Below, piece by piece: positions 1-5,301 of a stretch of 5,301 nt of DNA (its first letter is position 1; each line of letters opens with the position of its first letter). Source of the stretch: an uncultured Veillonellaceae bacterium (GTDB lineage Bacteria; Bacillota; Negativicutes; Veillonellales; Dialisteraceae). The DNA is taken from assembly GCA_958439155.1 (NCBI GenBank), contig CAUBUJ010000118.1, positions 1-5,301 on the forward strand, in the 5' to 3' direction. Made by a program: the position numbers and the translations under genes. The notes beneath the pieces are model-generated. The model saw only the letters and a program-made list of their open reading frames with translations. It did not search any database and was not told the origin of the DNA.

Positions 1-55
1 AGGGGCTGCGCCTGCGTACATGCTGGTTTTCAGCCCGTCCATGCACGGCGAAGCC
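1..55. repeat. Intergenic repeat A, copy 1 (may extend beyond the window edge)
   Basis: These 55 bases are identical to 276-330, with an offset of 275. The match begins at the first base of the window, so the true repeat may extend further left. It contains two small stem-loops, GCTG-GTTTT-CAGC and CCGT-CCATGC-ACGG. It is followed after three bases by a copy of repeat E, the same order as at the second copy. Confidence 0.9.
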
Positions 56-58
56 TCA

Positions 59-134
59 ATATAAAAAGCGCTTCCGCTTTCTCTCCAGACTTCCGACCTT
101 AGACTTCAGACCCCAAGCAAAATGACGCACCATC
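59..134. repeat. Intergenic repeat E, copy 1
   Basis: This copy starts with ATATAAAAA, continues with CTTCCGCTTTCTCTC (71-85), then four 7-bp units GACTTCC, GACCTTA, GACTTCA, GACCCCA (88-115), and ends with ATGACGCACCATC (122-134). The same ordered blocks recur at 333-396 and 425-502 with substitutions and indels. No open reading frame of its own is credible. Confidence 0.8.
61..80 (-). terminator. Weak terminator-like hairpin within repeat E copy 1
   Basis: On the minus strand AAAGCG (80-75), loop GAAG (74-71), CGCTTT (70-65) forms a 6-bp stem that runs directly into T residues; the 3' side reads CGCTTTTTATATT. It faces the right way to end transcription from the yitT-like gene, but it is more than 450 bases past that gene's stop and the stem is short and half A-T. 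The other two E copies have the T-run and ATAT with weaker stems. Terminator function is a guess. Confidence 0.35.
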
Positions 135-275
135 GACTATCAGCCAACAGCTAATGAAGAAAGGCCCGCCCCAGGTGCGGGAGGAGAATGTGTCAGTGGT
201 CACGTTTTCCGCTGCTTTGGACAATACCCAAGGCTCGCCCCTGCTTGGGGAGAGCTGCCGACGGAGGAGGCTGAG
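135..275. other. Hairpin-rich intergenic segment between repeat copies, no gene seen
   Basis: This segment holds short stem-loops: CCCGC(165-169)/GCGGG(177-181), and GCTC-G-CCCC(233-241) with GGGG-A-GAGC(247-255) around loop TGCTT. The latter is an 8-bp stem with one mismatch. The minus strand of 230-280 resembles the CCTCTCAG...CAGCTCTCCCC intergenic repeats I recall from gut Bacillota genomes, whose false translation contains PLSLLRRQL. That link is from memory and not proven. Frames open here on both strands are short, lack ribosome sites and run through the repeats. Confidence 0.5.
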
Positions 276-330
276 AGGGGCTGCGCCTGCGTACATGCTG
301 GTTTTCAGCCCGTCCATGCACGGCGAAGCC
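276..330. repeat. Intergenic repeat A, copy 2
   Basis: This is identical base for base to 1-55. Stem-loops GCTG(297-300)-GTTTT-CAGC(306-309) and CCGT-CCATGC-ACGG (310-323) are present. It is followed two bases later by repeat E copy 2, so A plus E recur as an ordered pair. The perfect identity contrasts with the divergence of the attached E copies. Confidence 0.92.
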
Positions 331-332
331 AA

Positions 333-396
333 ATATAAAAAAGAGTTTTTCCTATTCCCGCCTTAGACCTCAGACCCCACGCCAATGACGCACCAT
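333..396. repeat. Intergenic repeat E, copy 2 (short form)
   Basis: It shares ATATAAAA (333-340), heptamers GACCTCA and GACCCCA (366-379) and the terminal ATGACGCACCATC (384-396 region) with copy 1. The CTTCCGCTTTCTCTC block is replaced by a T-rich stretch. On the minus strand AAAAA-CTC-TTTTTT followed by ATATTT forms a weak A-T hairpin with a T-run. Confidence 0.75.
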
Positions 397-424
397 CTGA
401 TCACGGGCCAGGCGGCGGGGCCGC

Positions 425-502
425 ATATAAAAGTACCTTCCGCTTTCTCTCCTGACTTCCGGCTTCCGGCTTCAGACTGCGTACCCCGCTCCCATGACGC
501 AC
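425..502. repeat. Intergenic repeat E, copy 3
   Basis: It contains ATATAAAA (425-432), the block CCTTCCGCTTTCTCTC, heptamers GACTTCC, GGCTTCC, GGCTTCA, GACTGCG (454-481), and ATGACGCAC (494-502). It ends 33 bases from the stop of the yitT-like gene. No copy of repeat A precedes it; instead there is a GC-rich spacer (397-424). A short stem, CCGCC-CATC-GGCGG at 505-518, lies between it and the gene but has no T-run. Confidence 0.78.
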
Positions 503-535
503 TGCCGCCCATCGGCGGGTTGAGGCAGAATACGC

Positions 536-1471
536 TCACAGACGCTTCTGGAAATTCCCCCGGATGGATACGCTTTCGTCTTCGATAATGAATACATCCG
601 GGTCCTTCTTGGCCAGCGCCGGGCGGAGGGTCATCGCTTCTTCTTTGGAAACCACCGTGAGGAGGACATGCACCTTTTCTCCTGTATAGGCGCCGATGCC
701 GCCCATGGTGGTGCAGCCCCGGTGAACCAGGTCGAAAATGAGCTGTTCCATGCCGTCTTTCTTGGTGATGATCAGCATGGTCATGGTGATATTCTGCAGG
801 TGCACCCGGTCTAGGACGACGAAGTAAATCACCGTGAAGAAAATGGAATAGACCGTAGTGGACAGGTCAAACAGGTAAAGGCAGGCGCCGAAGATGAAGG
901 TATTCGTAATATTGGCGAGCTTGCCGATGCTGAAGGAGTGATACTTCTTCATGAGGAGGAGACCTAGAATTTCCTCACCGCCGCCGCTTCCCTTGGAGAG
1001 GAGGGTAATCCCTGCGCCGATGCCGCAGATCACGCCGCCGGCGATGCACGACGCCACTTCTTCCGGCAGGTACGGCACGTCCGGGATGGGAATGGCCGAG
1101 AGGAAGAAGCTGTAGACGCCGACACAGATGATGGTCTTGATGATGAAAGGCAGGCCGAAGGCGCGGTACCCGAGGAGCAGGAGCGGCAGGTTCAGAAGAA
1201 AGTAGACCGTACCATTATCCAGAGGAAGGGACGCAGAGGCAGGAATGGCTGCGTGGAGCCCTTTCAGGATGAGCTGGGCCAGACCCAGGAATCCTCCGCT
1301 GTATAGATCGCAAGGAAGAATGAAAAGATTAAAACCGGCGGAATAGATGAGGGAGCCGGAGAGAATGTAAAAGAGCGGCTTCCACTCCTGCCGGAGCAGT
1401 GACAATACCATATAGACCCCGCTTTCTGTGAAAATGGTAAATGGAAAGATGACGTTTCCCTGCCGGGGCAT
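536..1471 (-). CDS. YitT family membrane protein with C-terminal DUF2179 domain
   Basis: This 311-residue protein has an N-terminal membrane part with about five or six hydrophobic spans (near residues 33-52, 58-75, 88-101, 108-127, 141-158 and 190-220). A soluble C-terminal domain at about 225-305 matches DUF2179 (NITMTMLIITKKDGMEQLI; RGCTTMGGIGAYTG; DPDVFIIEDESVSIRG). This is the usual YitT layout, a family of unknown biochemical function. The glycine-rich loop usually written S-[ST]-GGTD in the family reads GSGGGEE here (161-167), a variant at the Thr-Asp position. The start is uncertain. The ATG at 1471 has AGGA 10 bases upstream and adds a 20-residue leader. The internal ATG at 1411 (MVLSLLRQEW) fits the usual family N-terminus better but has only GGGG five bases upstream. 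It follows the second importer gene by 18 bases and is probably cotranscribed. No clear intrinsic terminator follows its stop. Confidence 0.9.
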   Translation of the reverse strand: MPRQGNVIFPFTIFTESGVYMVLSLLRQEWKPLFYILSGSLIYSAGFNLFILPCDLYSGGFLGLAQLILKGLHAAIPASASLPLDNGTVYFLLNLPLLLLGYRAFGLPFIIKTIICVGVYSFFLSAIPIPDVPYLPEEVASCIAGGVICGIGAGITLLSKGSGGGEEILGLLLMKKYHSFSIGKLANITNTFIFGACLYLFDLSTTVYSIFFTVIYFVVLDRVHLQNITMTMLIITKKDGMEQLIFDLVHRGCTTMGGIGAYTGEKVHVLLTVVSKEEAMTLRPALAKKDPDVFIIEDESVSIRGNFQKRL

Positions 1472-1489
1472 GGAAGCGTCATCCTGTTT

Positions 1490-3085
1490 TTAAATCAAGC
1501 CTTTCGCCTGGAGAAATTCATGGGCTACCGCGTGAGCGTCCCTGCCTTCCACATCGACAGCGTAATTCATTTTCCGCATCTCTTCATCAGAGATGGCTCC
1601 GTCCAGACGGGAGAAGAGCGCCGGAAGTTCCGGATAGTCTTTGAATACGTCGTCTCTGGTGAGCACCACTGCGTAGTACGGCGGGAAGAACTGGAGATCG
1701 TCTGTGAGCTGGGTGAGGCCTTGTTTTTCCAGGAGGCCATCGGTGGAGAAGGCATCAATGATATCCACGTCGCCGCTTTCCAGAGCCTGGTAGCGGATGG
1801 TGGAATCAAGGGTAACCGCGCTTCCAAAGGAAATCCCTTCTTCCGCTTCCAGCCGGGGCAGGCTGTCCGGGCGGCGGTAGAATTCCGGCGTGCATCCCAG
1901 GCGGAGCGACGGCCCGGTCATGACCAGGTCAGAAAGGGCATGGATGCCGTAAGCTTCCGCTGTTTCCGGCTTTACAGAAAGGACGTAGGTGTTGTTGAAG
2001 CCCAGAGGCTTGGACACGTGGATCTTGTACTGGGCAGCCATGTCTTTTTTCAAAGTCTGGTAGACCTTTTCCTTGTCTGTGCTCATGGGCTGATTCAGAA
2101 AATTCATGTACGCTGTCCCGGTATAGGACACGAACGTATCGATGCTTCCTTCTTTCAAAGCAGCGAAGCAGAAGGAGCCGCCGGACAGATTGAACCGGCG
2201 TTTTACGGCAATGTCCGTATGGGCTTCAATGAAATCTTCAAAGAGGTAGCCCATGATGTAGCTTTCTGTAAAATTGGCGGCGCCGATGGTGATTGATTTC
2301 TGGGTCATTTCCCGATAGAGCCGCATGCCCTGAAAGCCGGCAGGGATGAGCAGGAGCGCCGCGCAGGAGAGGATGACCGCCGTTTTCTGGAGGGAATGAA
2401 AGAAACGGAGGATTCGTTTTCCTTTCTCGTCCCCGCTGCCCAGTTCCAATGGATGAAGGCCCTGCGGCACCAGCAGGGATTCTGCCCGGGCGAGAATGAA
2501 ATCCACGAAGAGCGCCAGGCAGCACGCAGGAATGGCACCGAGAAGGACGGTCTCAATATTGAGGCCGATGAGGCCCATATTGATGAACCAGCCAAGGCCC
2601 CCTGCGCCGGCGAAAGCGGCAATGGTCATATTGCCGACGGCGGCGACAGCGCTGATCCGGACGCCGGCCATGATGAAGGGCATGGCCAGAGGGAGTTCCA
2701 CTTTCACCAATTTCTGCCATTTTGAATAGCCGATGCCGTCAGCGGCTTCGAGCACATTGGCGCCGATGCTCTGGATGCCGGTATAGGTATTTTTGATGAT
2801 CGGGAGCAGCGCGTAGGTGATGACCATAATGACCGCTGGCTTTTCCCCGATGCCTACGAAGGGGACGGAGAAGGCAAGGAGGGCGATGCATGGGATGGAC
2901 TGCATCAGATTCGCGATGCCCATCACAATGGCAGCGGCTTTTTTGTCCTTGGTGATGGCAATCCCGAGAGGGACGCCGATCAGAATGGACAGGAATACCG
3001 CCATGGTGGTCATGCTCATGTGTTCCACAAGGCGGAGCCAGATATCCGGCGCTTTGGCGATGAAGAGAGAAATGAGGGATTCCAT
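1490..3085 (-). CDS. ABC transporter permease fused to substrate-binding domain, OpuCB-OpuCC/EgtU type (copy 2, paralogue)
   Basis: This 531-residue protein is the tandem paralogue of the gene just upstream, with the same design. The permease spans about 20-210 with EAA loop VLEAADGIGY (111-120), an extra membrane span covers about 232-253, and the binding domain runs from KSITIG (263) to the end. My hand alignment gives about 83% identity over the permease but only about 56% over the binding domain. Within the binding domain EYTGT becomes SYTGT (320-324), and the region matching EFLQRED reads EFYRRPD (401-407). NFTE (271-274), GFNNTY (362-367), DAFSTD (444-449) and FFPPY (466-470) are kept, so it looks functional rather than decaying. 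No ATPase of its own is visible, so it probably uses the CBS ATPase upstream. The ATG at 3085 has an excellent Shine-Dalgarno, unlike the coupled start of copy 1, so it can be translated independently. A different ligand preference is inference. Confidence 0.94.
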   Translation of the reverse strand: MESLISLFIAKAPDIWLRLVEHMSMTTMAVFLSILIGVPLGIAITKDKKAAAIVMGIANLMQSIPCIALLAFSVPFVGIGEKPAVIMVITYALLPIIKNTYTGIQSIGANVLEAADGIGYSKWQKLVKVELPLAMPFIMAGVRISAVAAVGNMTIAAFAGAGGLGWFINMGLIGLNIETVLLGAIPACCLALFVDFILARAESLLVPQGLHPLELGSGDEKGKRILRFFHSLQKTAVILSCAALLLIPAGFQGMRLYREMTQKSITIGAANFTESYIMGYLFEDFIEAHTDIAVKRRFNLSGGSFCFAALKEGSIDTFVSYTGTAYMNFLNQPMSTDKEKVYQTLKKDMAAQYKIHVSKPLGFNNTYVLSVKPETAEAYGIHALSDLVMTGPSLRLGCTPEFYRRPDSLPRLEAEEGISFGSAVTLDSTIRYQALESGDVDIIDAFSTDGLLEKQGLTQLTDDLQFFPPYYAVVLTRDDVFKDYPELPALFSRLDGAISDEEMRKMNYAVDVEGRDAHAVAHEFLQAKGLI

Positions 3086-3090
3086 AAGGG

Positions 3091-3098
3091 CCTCCTTT
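3091..3098 (-). promoter_or_regulatory. Strong Shine-Dalgarno for permease fusion copy 2
   Basis: The minus strand reads AAAGGAGG, five bases before the ATG at 3085, a near-perfect match to the anti-Shine-Dalgarno. It fixes the start of the second fusion gene. A small dyad, CTTTC-TT-GAAAG on the minus strand (3106-3095), overlaps its 5' edge. The two-base gap is too short for a stable hairpin, so the dyad may be chance. Confidence 0.8.
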
Positions 3099-3149
3099 CA
3101 AGAAAGCCTGTCATAGATGAGGGGCTTTGATGCCGCATGGGAGAGACAG

Positions 3150-3188
3150 ATTTCGCCGCCTCTTGCTGATCACTGGGGGCGGCGAAAT
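3150..3188 (-). other. Perfect 11-bp inverted repeat in the gap between the two importer genes
   Basis: ATTTCGCCGCC at 3150-3160 is the exact reverse complement of GGCGGCGAAAT at 3178-3188, separated by 17 bases, so transcripts of either strand could form a GC-rich 11-bp stem. On the minus strand the 3' arm is followed by CTGTCTCTCCC and not by a T-run, so it is not a standard intrinsic terminator. It sits about 65 bases upstream of the second fusion's start. It could be an RNA processing or stabilising stem, an attenuator part, or an operator. The structure is plain in the sequence; the role is unknown. Confidence 0.7.
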
Positions 3189-3223
3189 GGAAAATGCCTG
3201 AGAGGCGATATGAAAATAAAGAA

Positions 3224-3286
3224 TAAGCAATTAGCAATTAGCAACTAGAAACTAGAAACTAGTAACTAGTAACTAGTAACTAAATA
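3224..3286. repeat. Tandem heptamer array abutting the stop of permease fusion copy 1
   Basis: Nine consecutive 7-bp units fill these 63 bases. On the plus strand they are TAAGCAA, TTAGCAA twice, CTAGAAA twice, CTAGTAA three times, and a degenerate CTAAATA. The array ends at the base next to the TGA stop (3289-3287). Units change in blocks, which suggests stepwise duplication by slippage. On the coding strand the CTAGTAA units read TTACTAG. Since 7 is not a multiple of 3, the TAG and TAA triplets recur in all three frames and block readthrough. No function is established. The AT-rich array could also expose single-stranded RNA between the two genes. Confidence 0.9.
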
Positions 3287-4861
3287 TCAAAGCAGTCCCT
3301 TGCTGACGAGGAAGTCGTGCGCTACCTGGTGCGGATCTTTGCCGTCGATGTCGACAGCGTAGTTCATATTGCGCATATCTTCATCGGTGATCTGCCCGTC
3401 CAGTTTGGCCATGACTGCCTGCACTTCCGGATGTTCCGCAAGGAAGTCTCCTCTCGTGTAGGATACGGCGTAGAACGGCGGGAAGAACTGGAGATCATCC
3501 GGCAGCGGCTGGAGGGCCATCTTCTTCAGGAGGGCGTCCGTGGAGAAGGCGTCGATCACGTCCACTTCCCCATTGGCCACTGCCTGGTAGCGGATGGTCG
3601 CGTCCATCGCTCTGGCCGATTTGAAGTGAGTGCCGTATTTCTTTTCCAGGCCCGGGAGGCAGTCCTCTCTCTGGAGGAATTCTGCGGTGCATCCCAGATC
3701 AATGCTGTCTGCCTGGTTCAAGAGGTCAGAGAGCTTGGTGAGATTCCGTTCTTTCGCGAATTCCGGACGAACGCTCATCACATAGGTGTTGTTGAAGCCG
3801 AGGGGCTTGGAAACGACCACGTTGTCGTTTTTGAGGAGCGTGTCATGCACATCCTTGTACACCTTGTCCGGATCGGTATTCATCGGCAGATGGGCGAAAT
3901 TCATGAGCGCCGTGCCGGTGTATTCTACGAAGGTATCGATGCTGCCGTTCTTGAGAGCGCTGTAGCAGAAATCGGCGCCGTTCAGGTTGAACCGCCGTTC
4001 CACCTTGAAGTCCGTATTGGCTTCGATCAGGTCTTCGTACATGTAGCCGAGGATAAACACTTCTGTGAAATTGGACGTGCCGATGACGATGGTCTTCTGG
4101 GTGGCTGCCTTGTAGTACTGGTAGCCCCGGACGCCGACCGGGAAAATCACGAGCGCCAGGCACAGCACTGGCACGGTGATCTTCGCGAAAATATGGCGGC
4201 TCCCGCCGTTTTCAATTTCCGCAGACGGCTTGAGTCCTTCCGGTACGAGAAGATGTTCTGCCTGGGAGAGCATGTAGTCGATGAGGAGAGCCAGGACAGA
4301 GGCGGGGATGGCGCCGAGGAGCACCATAGGGAGATTGAGGCCGATGAGGCCCATATTGATGAACCAACCCAGGCCGCCGGCGCCGGCGAAGGCGGCGATG
4401 GTCATATTGCCTACCGCTGCGACAGCGCTGATACGGATGCCTGCCATAATGAATGGCATCGCCAGAGGAAGCTGCACTTTCCACAGTTTCTGCCAGCTCG
4501 AATAGCCGATGCCGTCCGCCGCTTCAAGGACGCTCGGGCTGATGCTGGTCATGCCGGTGTAGGTGTTCTTGATGATCGGCAGGAGGGCATAGGTGATGAC
4601 CATGAGAATGGCCGGTTTGGCGCCAATGCCCACGAAAGGAACGGAGAACGCCAAAAGGGCGATGCACGGGATGGACTGCATCAGGTTGGCGATGCCGATG
4701 ACGATGGCCGCCGCTTTTTTATTGTGGGTGATGGCGATGGCCAGAGGCACGCCGATCAGAATAGAGAGCACCACCGCCATGGTGGTCATATTCATATGCT
4801 CCAGGAAGCGGGCCCATACTTCGGTGTAATTGCTGAGAAATAACGTCCATAAACCGGTCAT
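3287..4861 (-). CDS. ABC transporter permease fused to substrate-binding domain, OpuCB-OpuCC/EgtU type (copy 1)
   Basis: This 524-residue protein should form the membrane channel and the extracytoplasmic ligand receptor of a quaternary-amine importer in one chain. Residues about 20-210 are a BPD_transp_1 permease with several hydrophobic spans and the EAA loop, VLEAADGIGY at 111-120 leading to LPLAMPFIMAG at 131-141, which docks on the ATPase. A further hydrophobic span at about 225-245 is followed by an OpuAC/QAT-type binding domain from KTIVIG (256) to the end. Its family motifs are all present: NFTE (264-267), EYTGT (313-317), GFNNTY (355-360), EFLQRED (394-400), DAFSTD (437-442) and FFPPF (459-463). 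There is no cleavable lipoprotein signal; the last span acts as the tether. The ATG at 4861 is supported by the ATGA overlap and by an AAGGA 8 bases upstream. Ligand candidates are glycine betaine, carnitine, choline and ergothioneine. The family call is firm; the substrate is unknown. Confidence 0.95.
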   Translation of the reverse strand: MTGLWTLFLSNYTEVWARFLEHMNMTTMAVVLSILIGVPLAIAITHNKKAAAIVIGIANLMQSIPCIALLAFSVPFVGIGAKPAILMVITYALLPIIKNTYTGMTSISPSVLEAADGIGYSSWQKLWKVQLPLAMPFIMAGIRISAVAAVGNMTIAAFAGAGGLGWFINMGLIGLNLPMVLLGAIPASVLALLIDYMLSQAEHLLVPEGLKPSAEIENGGSRHIFAKITVPVLCLALVIFPVGVRGYQYYKAATQKTIVIGTSNFTEVFILGYMYEDLIEANTDFKVERRFNLNGADFCYSALKNGSIDTFVEYTGTALMNFAHLPMNTDPDKVYKDVHDTLLKNDNVVVSKPLGFNNTYVMSVRPEFAKERNLTKLSDLLNQADSIDLGCTAEFLQREDCLPGLEKKYGTHFKSARAMDATIRYQAVANGEVDVIDAFSTDALLKKMALQPLPDDLQFFPPFYAVSYTRGDFLAEHPEVQAVMAKLDGQITDEDMRNMNYAVDIDGKDPHQVAHDFLVSKGLL

Positions 4862-5301
4862 GCCAGAAGTCCTTCTTTCTTTGCGTCAGGCGCATCCTGA
4901 TACTGCAGGGAGAGAACCGCCAGGAGCCGGCTCTTCGTCAGGAAGCCTTTCAGATTGTGATCCTTATCCAGTACGGGGATAATGCCGGCCGATTCATAAT
5001 CGACAGTATTGATGATTTCTTTCAGCGTCGTCGTTTCTGTGACGGCGTGGTAATCTTCGGAAATGATATTCCGGAGGGGCATATCGTAGGTGGGGAGGGT
5101 CTTCAGATCGCTCAGCCACACGATGCCCAGGAATTTCTGCCCTTCCGTGACGAGTACGCTGTCCACCCGGGCGTGGTTCATCACCTGCAGCGCCTGGATG
5201 ATGGTGCGGTCTGCGGAAATGCGGCTCGGATTCTTCAGCATGATGTCGCTGGCCTGGATGAAAGCCGGATTGGACCAGATGCGGTTCTTGCCGATGAAAT
5301 T
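4858..5301 (-). CDS. Betaine/quaternary-amine ABC transporter ATP-binding protein, C-terminal part with two CBS domains (5' end outside window)
   Basis: The reading frame is open to the window edge, so only the last 147 residues are seen; the methionine at 5241 is internal, not the start. The visible part begins NFIGKNRIW, the linker that follows the nucleotide-binding domain in OpuCA/ProV/OpuBA-type ATPases. Two CBS domains follow, roughly visible residues 20-75 (IMLKNPSRISADRTIIQALQ through GIVWLSDL) and 77-130 (LRNIISEDYHAVTETTTLKE through GFLTKSRLLAVL). In this family the ATPase powers import of compatible solutes across the membrane, and the CBS pair senses ionic strength or adenine nucleotides. 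Walker A, Walker B and signature motifs lie outside the window and cannot be checked. The stop TGA overlaps the ATG of the next gene (ATGA), which implies translational coupling with the permease fusion. EgtV, the ergothioneine ATPase, has the same architecture, so the substrate is open. Confidence 0.93.
   Translation of the reverse strand, partial: NFIGKNRIWSNPAFIQASDIMLKNPSRISADRTIIQALQVMNHARVDSVLVTEGQKFLGIVWLSDLKTLPTYDMPLRNIISEDYHAVTETTTLKEIINTVDYESAGIIPVLDKDHNLKGFLTKSRLLAVLSLQYQDAPDAKKEGLLA
4870..4874 (-). promoter_or_regulatory. Ribosome binding site for permease fusion copy 1
   Basis: The minus strand reads AAGGA, 8 bases before the ATG at 4861, and lies inside the last codons of the ATPase gene. 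Together with the ATGA stop/start overlap it fixes the start and suggests coupled translation of ATPase and permease. Confidence 0.7.

Noticed and set aside
505..518. Intrinsic terminator just after the yitT-like gene
   Set aside because: There is only a 5-bp CCGCC/GGCGG stem, and the minus strand continues CAGTGCGTCAT without a T-run.
99..588. Short open frames in the repeat region, including ones starting at 332 (minus), 154 (plus) and 385 (plus)
   Set aside because: They run through the intergenic repeats, lack ribosome sites and have repeat-derived translations (PLSLLRRQL type). The one at 385 begins in the ATGACGCAC repeat block and runs antisense into the yitT-like gene.
3121..3215. 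Possible glycine or TPP riboswitch in the importer gap (GGGAGAGAC and CTGAGA on the plus strand, CTCTCAGGCA on the minus strand)
   Set aside because: The fragments lie on conflicting strands or in the wrong order, and the rest of each aptamer core (for glycine GCCGAAGG and AAAGGAC, for TPP the second conserved half) is absent.
3205..3245. Possible promoter for copy 2 on the minus strand (TTGCTA or TTGCTT with a CATAT-like -10)
   Set aside because: The -35-like hexamers are by-products of the heptamer array, and no good TATAAT sits at proper spacing, so I cannot support a promoter call.
3224..3286. CRISPR-like array
   Set aside because: The units are 7 bp in direct tandem with no spacers, so it is a simple tandem repeat.
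3317..4843. A 508-codon open frame on the plus strand antisense to permease fusion copy 1 (and a 258-codon one at 1520-2296 opposite copy 2)
   Set aside because: They mirror the codon structure of the real genes, their translations are rich in His, Arg, Asp and Glu with no recognisable domain, and the minus-strand products have clear family motifs. They are shadows of GC-biased coding.

Overview
The window is about 5.3 kb of moderately GC-rich bacterial DNA. All of its convincing genes lie on the minus strand, so transcription runs from high to low coordinates. The gene families point to a Gram-positive-type (Bacillota) genome: a betaine-class ABC importer with a CBS-domain ATPase, permease/substrate-binding fusions, and a YitT/DUF2179 membrane protein. 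The style of the intergenic repeats suggests a gut or oral anaerobe, perhaps a Negativicute such as Dialister or a relative. That placement is inference from family resemblance and no marker gene is present to prove it.

Layout in transcription order. (1) 5301-4858: the C-terminal 147 residues of an OpuCA/ProV-like ABC ATPase, cut by the window edge, carrying two CBS domains. (2) 4861-3287: a 524-residue fusion of an OpuCB-type permease and an OpuCC-type substrate-binding domain, joined to the ATPase gene by an ATGA overlap. (3) 3286-3086: a 201-base gap holding a heptamer tandem array, a perfect 11-bp inverted repeat and a strong Shine-Dalgarno. (4) 3085-1490: a second, paralogous 531-residue permease/binding-protein fusion. 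(5) 1471-536: a YitT-family membrane protein with a C-terminal DUF2179 domain, 18 bases after the previous stop. (6) 535-1: no credible gene, but a dense patch of repeats. It holds a perfect 55-bp repeat present twice, a second element present three times with 7-bp internal periodicity, and a hairpin-rich segment.

How the genes may work together: one CBS-regulated ATPase appears to serve two complete permease-plus-receptor polypeptides. The permease halves are nearly interchangeable (about 83% identical by hand alignment), while the binding domains have drifted apart (about 56%). This fits one importer core with two substrate ranges among quaternary-amine-type compounds such as glycine betaine, carnitine, choline or ergothioneine. 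Which ligand each takes cannot be read from the sequence. The YitT protein is probably cotranscribed, but its function is unknown.

No phage, transposase, CRISPR array, tRNA or rRNA was seen. The most unusual material is the intergenic repeats, two families of which share a 7-bp period, and the tandem fused importer pair with asymmetric divergence.
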